Both the position numbers and the translations under genes were made by a program. The notes under the pieces were generated by a model. It made no database searches, was not told the origin of the DNA, and saw only the letters and a program-made list of their open reading frames with translations. A stretch of DNA of 64,000 bases from Lactarius indigo (lineage: Eukaryota; Basidiomycota; Agaricomycetes; Russulales; Russulaceae), in the NCBI GenBank assembly GCA_025766275.1, contig JAFKAC010000020.1, positions 744,001 to 808,000 on the forward strand, read 5' to 3'. Positions 54,878-64,000 of the stretch are shown in pieces. Positions within the stretch are counted from its first letter, which is position 1. Each line of letters starts with the position of its first letter.

Positions 54878-56881
54878 GGTCATTGACCTCACCGAGGAAG
54901 ACGGAACATGAGCACGACATTGCGCTGGATCACACATTCACACTGCGCGGTAAGTCATGTGAATTTGACACTTGCTCGTACACCCTATCTCATAGACTAC
55001 GCTAGTGTTGCATTTCGGCACGCTCGACCCGGCCGACTCGAACCCCACCAAAAACAACACCTGCCGCGATAATGCGCGGCGGCTCAAGCGCTCAAGTTCC
55101 ACTATCTCCGTCAACATTTCGCCTCAAACGTTTCCAGACTCATAGGGGTCGTTTTCCCCCTTTTTCTCATCATTCATTCTTGCTTGCTCTTTTATCCGAC
55201 TCCTGTTTCACATTCTACATGGCTCGTGCGTCTTTATGTCTCTTTACTATACTTTATTCTTGTTTCTGTGAAAAATGTACCTACACTGAATTAAAGCGCG
55301 CTCGTATGTACCAGAAATATCATCCAGTTGTGTTCCTCCTCTCTCTGGTGTGCCCTTGAACTCCTCTCCAAAGCGAACTACCTTCGCCTTTGTACATCTT
55401 CGCTCGTGCTCTCCCATTATTCGACTTCGCGCCTTTCTCGTTGCCAATTGAACCGGCCTTTCGGATCACGTCACCTGACCGGCCCACTTAGCCGGCTCGC
55501 CCTTATCGCCCACCCTTTACACCAGCTAGGCCTGACTGCGTCTTTTTCTAATCGACTTTAATCCAACGTCTCTGCCTGATTGTTCTGTCTCGTTCTCTGC
55601 CTCCTTGTCCTCCTTGTCCCGTATCACCCGCCGTTTCTCGACCCGGACGTCTTCGCGTGCCACGATGCCCTTGCCTCGAGGTCCTCCTCGAGCCCTGCCT
55701 TTCGTCGTGTCGCTCATCCTAGCGTCGATTACCACGAAGTCTTTTATCCCTCCAACCATCCCTGTTTCACTTCACCAACCTTTGTCTCCCCGAATCACAT
55801 TGTCGGCTCTCCCTAGCCACCTTCAAGACGCCGTTGGAGCTTGACGGTGCCCTGTAGTTGGACTTGGAGAGGATTCGTATTGTCGTGCATCATCGTGTTT
55901 CGGTTTCTATTGTTCTCGTATGGCCTCTTTTCGTCGCTTTCTTTTACTTAGATGTCTGATATCCCCTTCCTCGTGTCCGCCCATATCCCTTTGTCACTAT
56001 TCGTCGCTCCTCATGCATTGTATCTACTATCTCTATCCCTCCTTACTCTCTTACCTTTCCTACTCGTTGAACTAAGTTTTGGATTGCGTCACATACTCTT
56101 TTCTCAATTCCATTTGCGTGCGCCTTGGTACAGAATTGTATGTAAATTTCAGCTATGCGTGTCCTATGTGACCTTCGAATATAGTTTCTCTCCCCCTCCA
56201 TCTAGAACCTCTCCGCTCCTGGGTGGGTGCGGCTTGGCGTTACATCAAGTGGTGCGGCACCTTTGCGCGCCGGAACGTTTTGGAAGACTGGGAGTAGGCT
56301 AGGCGTGTTTTGCGAGTTCCGCATCTTGGTTAGTCGATTTTGTGGTAATTGGACGAGGGACGGGCAAGAAATTCGAGGTGTCTGAGCTGGAATGAATTGT
56401 ATATTTGTATTGCATAACTCAACCCTGTTTCATGTGTCGGCGGTATCGATCTAGATAAGTGTCAACAATAATAGCATTAGAGCAGGGTTCAACTCTAAAT
56501 TTTGGCACCATCGGGTTAATTATAACGCAAATATGTTCCTGTATGCACAATAGGCGGTGACGGTGACGAATGACACAGCTATTGTTCACTGGATCTACAG
56601 TATGGTAAGTTCTGTCCATAACGGCAATCGTGAATTACGTGACAGGTGATTTAGATTTAATTTCCGCCCAATGGCGCCCAGAGCAACGCATTGGCGCGCT
56701 CGCTCCCATATGACCAGACTGGGCCGAAAAACGTCGGCAATAGGAAACCTGATGGTAAATTACTCTGTTGGTGCACCATATGCCATTGTCTGGTCACACA
56801 GATAAATTGAACGTTTCTACTGACTGGTCATGGTACTGTCGTCCCTAGGACTCCCAATCCTACTTGAATTTGCAAGCTTCC
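54878..56881. other. Gene-poor region
   Basis: T/C-rich plus strand with ORFs of 60-116 codons. The ORF from ATG 55,664 (MPLPRGPPRALPFVVSLILA...) would be a 60-residue protein with one hydrophobic segment; the ORF at 55,952 is hydrophobic. None has a recognised motif or clear intron structure. Possible small membrane peptides, but I do not call a gene. Confidence 0.3.
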
Positions 56882-58019
56882 ATGGATCCCTCAAGTAGCG
56901 ATGATGAATGCGTTTCAGTTCAGCTCAGCGGCAGTGACATGGCCCCGAGGGCTATGAAGGTCATCTCTTCTCGTCTATCTGCACATTAATACTTATTTCA
57001 TTTGCACACCGACCAGACCATCCTCCGACAGAGGTTTCCAATGAGGCGTTATCACTTGGAGTCCGATGGCCGACTATCGAACGTGGTAAAAGCAATGGAG
57101 TGAGTTACATGGACATGTGCTTTATCTTAGATGCGCTAAATGTGGCTCATCATTAGCCGGTCTGTCGAAAATGCCGCTACTTGCACGACAGCTCCAGTAT
57201 TGGCAGCGAGGTTCTTTCTTTTCTTTTTCATTGTAGTGTTGGTTTTCTGACGCGTTCCATCGATTTCCTCCTGATAGTGGCACCGCAGATATGATTACTC
57301 AGTCGATTACAGCTTTTCTCCAGCCACACACTGTCGTCTCCGTCAATGCCCCTCATCGCCCGTGCGATGAGCAGTCTAGCTGCGAGCGATCTTGGTAGCG
57401 AGGACCTCAGTCGGATTTTGAGCGCTCAGCTTGACTCACTGGCCGTCTCACCTCAAACGAAGCAGAGCATAGTCCCAGCCCTTCTTGGCATCGCAAAGCT
57501 CGCCAAAGTGCAGTCGCAGAGGTCAGTTGATGCTGCTTCCCTCTGCATAATTCTCAGGGCGTTGATTATTTAAATTTGCTAGCCTGCCTATGCCAATATC
57601 ACTATCACCGCCTACTGCACCTGAGCCCGAACCCGTGGGAACCACCGCCGAGTCTTCCTCTATCACCCTTCCATATCAGATGCGTCAACGATCATTTTCT
57701 TCCAGCTCGGGCAGTGGTTACACTGGTCTGGTACTCCGGCAAGTCTAATTCAAGCCTTTTATTTCCGCCTACCATCCCTCAAGCCAAGACTGGACATCTC
57801 TATATTCATTTTGATACGTCAAGGAACGTCTCTCAATACTGGATGCTTGGCATAGGTAGTCAATGGCAGCGTGTCTCACCAGGAGCGGAGTATCCTCTCA
57901 ACCACGATCGAGTTCTCGGTATTCGTAGCAATGGAGAGCCAAGTTGGATTACTCGGGCATCGACCGCCACCACAAAAATAAGGAAAGAGAAGGAGATGCG
58001 AGAGAAGTCGGTGGGGTAG
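56882..58019 (+). CDS. Uncharacterised protein, 270 aa, six exons
   Basis: Exons 56,882-56,959, 57,017-57,099, 57,157-57,210, 57,303-57,521, 57,583-57,730 and 57,789-58,019 join in frame to 813 nt, all with GT-AG borders. The N-terminus MDPSSSDDECVSVQLSGSDM is acidic. The middle (ASDLGSEDLSRILSAQLDSL..SIVPALLGIAKLAKVQ) is helical. A Pro/Ser-rich linker precedes a C-terminal segment TGHLYIHFDTSRNVSQYWML then NHDRVLGIRSNGEPSWITRA that looks like a small folded beta domain. I cannot name the family. Exon 4 and 6 acceptors were chosen to keep the frame; alternatives nearby lead to stops. Confidence 0.6.
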
Positions 58020-58199
58020 TGGATCGTAAACAGACTGGCCGAAGTAGCTTCCTGTACAAGTAAACTCGCAATGTGAGCCCGCCCTCCCCGGGCAAGTTTA
58101 TCTTTTAACACAATTTGATGGTTGAGTCAATATTGCGACAGCAAGTCCTTTGGGCCCATTTGTTCTCAACACTTCAGAACTCACATCTGACATAGCGGT

Positions 58200-58990
58200 T
58201 AGGTGCACTTTGCTGACACACATTTTGCTGACCCACATTTTTCGGCTAACACACATCTGGCTGCTGCTCCTTTTCGTTTGCTTGCGTGACCTTCGATGGC
58301 AAACCCGTCCGCGGTTTTTTTTTTTTGTCAGGCTACTATCGTGCATCTCTCACTTTCTCTCCTCAGAACACGCTCCACCGTACTCTTCCCTTGGCGGTCT
58401 CATGAACGCTGCTGTCGATAGATCTTACGGTTCACCTCTCTCTCTCTCTCTCGGCCACTATGATGCGTCTGTTAACTCTTTGCCATTCTAGTGCGTCTGA
58501 CTCACATTTTGCTGACACCCATTTTTCTTTGCGTTCCTTTGCGTTTGCTTGCAATGGCAAATCGGTCCGCTATTCTCAAATACGCTCTACCGCGCTCTCA
58601 TGAGCATTCCTGTCGAAAAGATAGTACAGTGCATCACTCTCTTTCTCTCCTCGGCTTTTGTCGGCTAGAGCGTATACATTTTATGGCGCGTCTCTCATCA
58701 CACGCTCTCCTCGCCGTTTGTCGCTTACTTCTCTCTCCTCCTAACATGATGGCAAACCGGTCCATTGCTTTCAAGTACGCTCCAGTGCACTCTCCTTTTG
58801 GCGCTGTCATGAACACTCCTGTCGAATACATAGTACGGTGCGTCTCTCATCTCTTTTCTCTGCGCCTGTTTGTCGGCTACTATAGTGCCTCTCTCACCTC
58901 TCGCTCTCTTCACTCTTGCCGTTCTGCGATGGCGAAACGGTCCGCTATTTTTCAAATACGCTGCACCTTCGCGCTCTCATGAACAGAACT
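58200..58990 (+). repeat. Degenerate tandem repeat, about 180-255 bp spacing
   Basis: Four diverged units are marked by ATGGCAAA..GGTCCGCTATT-like words near 58,298, 58,553, 58,748 and 58,928. Each is followed by TACGCTCYACYGCGCTCTC- and ATGAACRCTCCTGTCGA-type sequence. Short words CACATTTTGCTGAC also recur (58,215-58,240, 58,503-58,520). ORFs across it are a by-product. Confidence 0.6.
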
Positions 58991-59069
58991 ACCGACAGAC
59001 GCATCAGATTCTTCCCAGACTTTCACTCCCAAGGCCGAAACCTCAGAAGAAGTGAACAATGATCGATCT

Positions 59070-59756
59070 CATCAGGAAAAACCTCCCGCGCTAGCGAGGG
59101 ATAAACCAGTACGGAGTCAGTAGTAAGTCCGGCGGGCTCTTCCCCCTCTTTTCTTTTCCTCCCATCTCAGCTCACATAGGTATACGCATTCACAGATGAA
59201 CCTACATACTTCCATTCCCGTCGCCGTCGCCGTCCCCTACCCTCTTCTCTGCCACTGTCACCGCTTGCTGGGTATCGGTATCACATGCACCACGTGCCTA
59301 TTGGATGTGCATCAAGCCCAGGCCAGAGCTTAGTTCTGCCCTTAACCAGGGCTTGGCTCTTATCCTGAGCAAGCCAGTCCCAAGGTAAGTCTTATCTGAG
59401 CTCTTTTTGCCACATTGTCCCGTTCACCTGTCAGAGAGCCGTCTAGGCACTCGTGTAATATTAAGCAACTCAAGGGGTGTGCGTATAGGCCTATACAGAA
59501 TGGCTGCGCTCCTTCGACAGCTATGTTATGTATGGCCATCTCTGTCATATGAATAGTGCGTGGCCGTCTTAGTCGCTTTACGCTCTTATTTTTAGATTTC
59601 GGACTAAAGCACTACCCATATTTGTGCGTGGCTAGCCGTTTAGTGTAGACCTAATAAAGTCTGGTAATTGGCCTAATAAAGTTAGTTACTAAAACGTGAT
59701 AATTGTGTGCCTTTAGCGGAATGATCGCCCGCTAGCACGGGAGGTTTTCCCTGATG
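59070..59756. mobile_element. Candidate non-autonomous TIR element, about 690 bp
   Basis: Left end CATCAGGAAAAACCTCCCG (continuing CGCTAGCG) and right end, read inverted, CATCAGGGAAAACCTCCCG (continuing TGCTAGCG). They match over about 33 bp with a few differences, 59,070-59,102 versus 59,723-59,756. The interior has no transposase. CAGGG ends recall hAT elements, but a convincing 8-bp TSD is not visible. Confidence 0.6.
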
Positions 59757-60097
59757 GCCTCACGTACGAGGCATTACGTCATCTCGTTAATCTCGCACAA
59801 GGTGGGATAGATGCTCACGCTCCTGGCGTTCAATACAACAGAGCAGTGCGAGATATTCGTGGTGTGGATGCTCAGAGATTGGCCCACAACTGCGCATCTG
59901 GCTGCTTCAATTACTCCCTCGGTAGAGCGCAAGAAAAGTTGTCAACAAAATCTTGAACAAAATTGACTCCTAGTAGATAGATCTGATGGTCGCTTGAAGA
60001 CGCGTGTATATTCGACATGTGTAAGCAAGCACGTAAAGTATATTTTCACTAGCAAGATTTCTTTTGTTTTTACATACGGCCATAATCCCATACAGTC
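59757..60097. other. Upstream region of the following gene
   Basis: No gene or repeat is supported. T-rich just before the ATG at 60,098. Confidence 0.35.
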
Positions 60098-60703
60098 ATG
60101 AACTCCCCAGATAGTTATGGCGATCTGGAGCTGGACCCTGCGGTGTTCAATGAACTTGCTGTCATTGAGGCTACAATCTTATCTACTTCATCTACATCCA
60201 CCCCCACCCAGACCGCAACTACACCCGGCCAAAGATTGCCCTCCAAAAAAGAAGTACCACTCACCGACCCAGACTTAGACTCAGATTCCAATGGAATGTT
60301 TGACCCCACATTCGATAATCTGGACATACAGGATCTGGTGAAGATGGACGCTGCGATAGCGGATGATTACCTGAAGGCCTCACAATCACACCCCTCCGAG
60401 TCACGCCTAAATGATGACAAATCACCGACACTTTCTTTGTCTCGAGAAACGAAACAGAAGGCGAATAAAAGGAAATTTGATGAGGAAGGGGGAGGGGGTG
60501 AACGCCGGAGCAAGAGGCTAGCCTTGAAAAGACAACGTGGCCGGGGTCAGGCTCGCCTGACCGGGACCTCTACGCGCTCCACTAGGCACTCCCGCAAGCC
60601 GCCCCCAGATGGAGTGCGGAAGATTAATGCCGTTACGGACAAGGACACTTGCGGTGGAACTGACTCCGATTCTAGTGATCCAATTGATTTTCTTCGGTTG
60701 TGA
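60098..60703 (+). CDS. Hypothetical acidic/basic nuclear-type protein, 201 aa
   Basis: Single open frame. The N-terminal half has two similar acidic helices, LELDPAVFNELAVIEATILS and FDNLDIQDLVKMDAAIADDY, separated by a Thr/Ser/Pro-rich linker. The C-terminal half is strongly basic (KANKRKFDE, RRSKRLALKRQRGRGQ), a likely nuclear localisation signal, and the end is acidic (TDSDSSDPIDFLRL). Paired acidic helices before a basic region recall N-terminal regions of DNA-repair helicases, but no helicase domain follows, so this is only a guess. It could be a truncated or standalone regulator. Confidence 0.45.
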   Translation: MNSPDSYGDLELDPAVFNELAVIEATILSTSSTSTPTQTATTPGQRLPSKKEVPLTDPDLDSDSNGMFDPTFDNLDIQDLVKMDAAIADDYLKASQSHPSESRLNDDKSPTLSLSRETKQKANKRKFDEEGGGGERRSKRLALKRQRGRGQARLTGTSTRSTRHSRKPPPDGVRKINAVTDKDTCGGTDSDSSDPIDFLRL

Positions 60704-61507
60704 TTACGGTAGCCCATACATGTACCATTCGTTTTTTCTCTTCGCTTTCTGTAAATTACTAGTGATCGGGTTTACATGTACTGCCTGCACCCGTACACGA
60801 GAAAACCCCCTTAACGCCCCTTGAGCCGTTGAACGTGCTCGAGAGCGCGTGCGTGAATAATTGCGGACAGAGGATGGACAAGAGGGGGCCAAGGGATTAG
60901 AGGAACCACAGCCAGGATCCGAGCTGAAGTCGAAACGTGAGAGCAAGATCAAGAGACGCGAGTATGGAGATTTCCCAGACCACAGGAATAAGGTGAAACT
61001 GGTACCCGTACGAAGCTGATCATTACGAGTACGAGTTTAGTCTCAAGTCTTCGGTCCTCTTCTACTCCCCTTTGCCTCGGCTGGGGTGATACAGTCATTG
61101 GACGTGGTCGTACACCGAGCGCACGCGCCTATGAGGTAACCCACATGCTGGGCAATGGTGTTGTCGAGGTACGTGTAGGAACAGTAGCGAGTGAACGTGA
61201 ACACACCAATATTCTCCCAAAAACCATCCTGACTGGTTGGCCCTAAAATGGTTAACGGCTGAGTCGTCAAGCGAGAACATGTGACCGCTCGCAGTTTTCG
61301 CGAATCCCGAGATGGTTAAAGCTGCTTGATGAACCAAGGGGTTACTGTAAACAGTGATGCGAAAGGAGGGTCAATGTGAGAGCAAAGTGAGCGCTACTGT
61401 AGTGAGCGCTGGGCGCTCGAGCAACTGTAATCCAACGGCCCTAAGTTAATCTAGCCCAGCCCGGTTGGATCCGACTGGCCCAACACTCGGAACCGCGAAG
61501 GTCCCTC
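60704..61507. other. Gene-free stretch
   Basis: Short minus-strand ORFs near 61,043-61,337 show no motif. The inverted R repeat begins at 61,508. Confidence 0.35.
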
Positions 61508-63370
61508 TTTACCACTCTCATCAATGTTTCTCCTCTTTCCCTGTGCCGCTCATGATTTCTCTCTCTCTCTCCTTGCACGCCACCCTTCACGAGTAACCTC
61601 GACGCGCAGTCTGGTTGCCTCGGTGGGAGTGTTCGTTGCTCCCTCCCTCCCGTCTCGTGTCAGCGTTCTTCGAACTGTTCAAGGCGCGATCGGTCGATTC
61701 TTTGTCGTCCCTCCATCCGCACGCCACCCTTCGCGAGCAACCTTGACGCGCCGTCTGGTTGTTCACTTCACGGTGGATGTATTCGTTGCCCCTCGTTCCC
61801 ACCTGGCATCCGCAACACTCAAGTTTTTCAAGTCTTTTATCGATGCGCCATCTGATTGACGTGGTGAGAGTTCCTTCCTGCCTAGGTGACACTCATTATT
61901 CGTCTGTTCTCTGTCACGGGCTTAGAAATTCGATTGCGCCTCCTGCAATGAAATACGGCCTTCTCAGTGCTCTCTGGGCACTGCGACGGGGCACAAGTCC
62001 TGGGTGCGTTGCTACCCACCTCCGGAAAGCACTGTCTCGGGGCGGTGGGAGGTAAAATTCCTACCCTGTCCAGGGGAGCGGTCCCTGACGGGGGGTCCGG
62101 GTGCGAATATTGCTGAAGTTGTGCAGGGGAAGGGAGGTCAGTCTAGTGTCCAGTCTAGTGACCAGCCTGGGCTTGTTGCTGATTCCGAGTAGCGTTGGTT
62201 GCAGTGCACTGTTGGCCTGCCTGACTGACGAGGAGCAGCTGCGCTCACCTGAAGACGAAGTCGCTTTGTCGGCGGATTCGGGCAAGGTGCACCGCACCGC
62301 ACCGCACTGCGCGTCATTTACCGCCGCTTCGAAGAAGAAGACTTATGCGTCCCGTACCTCGTGCCCGCCAAGCACCATTGCTAGACCCAAAGCCCCCGGC
62401 GGAGATGTGCCCCCGCTACGCGGGCCTCTTGTTCAGCTGGGGAAGGCCCCGTGAAGCCTGTAGCTGGGTTAGAACGCATTGGTCCCTCGACTGCCCGCAA
62501 GGGCAACCCTCATGTGGCCTCCGTCGTTTGCCTAGTGCCGGCGGGAGACCCGAATCCTCCTGCAGCCGGTGGAGCGGTCCATACAAGCAGGCAGGTAAGG
62601 GGAGTGCCGACAGGGTGTCGAGTAGGGGCAGCGGGCCTACGGTCCCGCTTAAGCTCTCTGATTCAGGTGACGGTTTCTTGACTGTCGGGACGAAGGCACG
62701 TTCGAGGGGACGGCTGACTTTTGGCAGCGTCGCCTCGAATGTCATGGCAAACTCGCAAGCATGCTTCCGCGTTGAGGAATTCCGACCCAAGGGGGAGGGA
62801 TAATTGACATCTGTCAGGCTTACCTTCTCTCTTGTTGGAATGTCCCACACTGTGCGATGCGTAATTCCGACTTGGTCGCTGGTCTCGTGAAACCGGCTTG
62901 GAGCAGGGTGATTTTTACGCCGGTCGTGTCCCTGCTTGGTGTTGCACTCGCTCCTGTCGGTGCGGACATGGGTTCAACTTCGGGGCATTTTTCACGAGCG
63001 ACCTTGACGCATCGTCTGGTTGATGCTCTGATTTTCTGCCCGCTTTAGAGGTTCCGCGGCGGCGAGCCGTGTTGGGGAGCCCTTGGCACAGGTGAGTGTG
63101 TTGGTTGGTCGATGTCATCACGGCCAGTTCTACTGCCTTTGGTAGGTAACCGTGAACACTCGCCTTCTCTGACTGGGGTCAATCTCGGGTTTGTCACTAC
63201 TGTGAGGTGTCAGGAAGACCGGGCAAGAGGAAAACGCGGCAGGGCAGGGCAGGGGTTGTAAGCCATCACTCATCTCGGGTCTACTACTGTGAGTGAGCAG
63301 TTCACGAATGTGTTGAATATTTTTCTCTAACATTCCTATTTCTAATGAGGGCATCACCAGGAACCGAAGT
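61508..63370 (-). repeat. R repeat, copy iv (inverted, 3' part)
   Basis: Read on the minus strand it runs from GGTTCCTGGTGATGCCC (63,370) through head and core to the minisatellite and the end GTAAAGAGGGAC (61,508). The core is nearly identical to copy iii, so the two form an inverted pair about 7 kb apart. The tail has about two minisatellite units. Confidence 0.8.
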
Positions 63371-64000
63371 CACATAAACGAGTGAATCTGTGACATGCAT
63401 GGCTTGACGAGGCTCTCGCTACCTACTTGCGCCTTTGGATTATTTTCAACAGTACGTCTTCTGTATGAGCAGGGCTTCTCGTCAGCTTTCGAGTGACGAA
63501 GGATTTGCCTCCGATAGCGCTTTTGTTTCGCACTGTTTATGGTTTATATGATCTCCTATGTGCTGTCCACGCGTGTACCCCGAATGAGTGCGCCTAGTGA
63601 TAATGCACGCTGACGGTCCGTCGTACACCTTTCTATCACATTAAGCTCACACAGTTTTCCGGCTTGATGATGCTGTTATTTAAGTTTACAGTCGATGATC
63701 TTCTGTACATATTTTATGAACTCATGTCAATGTCGGAATGTCCGGCCGACCGTTCCTTCGACCGTGCCGTTGCTGTTAAAATACTGCCCCACGCCCACGG
63801 TTCTGCAACTTAAGGTCCGGGTCCGCTGAAAGGTATCGACGCACTTGTCGGTAGTGATACGCCCTGAGAAGCTAGATTGCGCAGTAAGTCCGCTTCTTAT
63901 CCCTCGTTGAAATTATACCACCGTCGACTTTGACGCATACACCGACCCTAACAGGGAGCTCAGTCAGGACTATAGTGGGGCTACCTCCACAACTTATCCC
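63371..64000. other. Unassigned right end
   Basis: No ORF over 60 codons with a motif and no repeat found elsewhere in the window. Confidence 0.4.

Noticed and set aside
1..64000. CRISPR arrays, bacterial operons, riboswitches
   Set aside because: Introned eukaryotic genes and fungal retrotransposons throughout; no regularly spaced short repeats of CRISPR type.

Overview
The window looks like nuclear DNA of an Agaricomycete (Basidiomycota). It has short GT-AG introns of roughly 45-80 bp, several STE3-type pheromone receptor genes side by side, fungal copia, gypsy and MULE transposons, and several gene families that I associate only with mushroom-forming fungi. A cantharelloid or Ceratobasidium/Rhizoctonia-like host is possible. 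That is a guess from memory of similar proteins, and no search was run.

Host-gene block, about 1-11,314. Three STE3-like receptors lie on the minus strand: a 5' fragment cut by the window edge (1-140), a complete 405-residue receptor (1165-2614) and a complete 541-residue receptor with a long tail (4028-5860). This is the expected content of a B (P/R) mating-type locus, although I found no convincing pheromone precursor. Next come a membrane/coiled-coil protein (6480-8083, +), an unrecognised 242-residue acidic protein (8650-9550, -) and a CCR4-NOT subunit 11 homologue (9764-11314, +). The last two are divergent across 213 bp.

Transposon block, about 11,940-30,690. It opens with a decayed MULE transposase and a gypsy gag fragment. 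A decayed gypsy element on the plus strand (about 14,900-27,463) follows, riddled with LTRs of a single copia family. At its core is a three-level nest in which every target-site duplication is still readable: gypsy <- solo LTR-A (TSD cccca) <- inverted solo LTR-B (TSD tggtc) <- complete copia element with an intact 1440-codon gag-pol ORF (TSD tactc). Two more solo LTRs (TSDs ccaat and agtcc) and one truncated LTR interrupt the same gypsy copy. A second, minus-strand gypsy fragment (28,700-30,690) carries its own nest: solo LTR-D (TSD caggg) containing solo LTR-E (TSD ataag/gtaag).

Mixed block, about 31,200-64,000. It combines uncharacterised genes, some broken, with a long CpG-rich repeat family called R here. 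R copies lie at 32,880-34,762, 39,395-42,080, 51,335-54,420 and 61,508-63,370 (inverted), plus a 5'-part-only copy at 47,165-48,180. The R 3' part carries a conserved core and a minisatellite tail with units of about 116-152 bp. Genes here include a frameshifted family member (34,953-36,974), a WD40 protein (37,495-39,160, -), a zinc-finger fragment (42,000-42,268, -), a multi-exon unknown (48,384-50,832, -), two small basic paralogues (37,064-37,459 and 54,536-54,877), a six-exon 270-residue unknown (56,882-58,019, +) and a 201-residue nuclear-type protein (60,098-60,703, +). A TIR-bounded element of about 690 bp lies at 59,070-59,756.

Receptors, CNOT11 and the other introned genes are ordinary host genes. 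The middle of the window is a transposon graveyard with one young, apparently complete copia element. The most unusual signals are the nested insertions, an intron-like duplicated unit inside the copia LTRs, and the unclassified R repeat.
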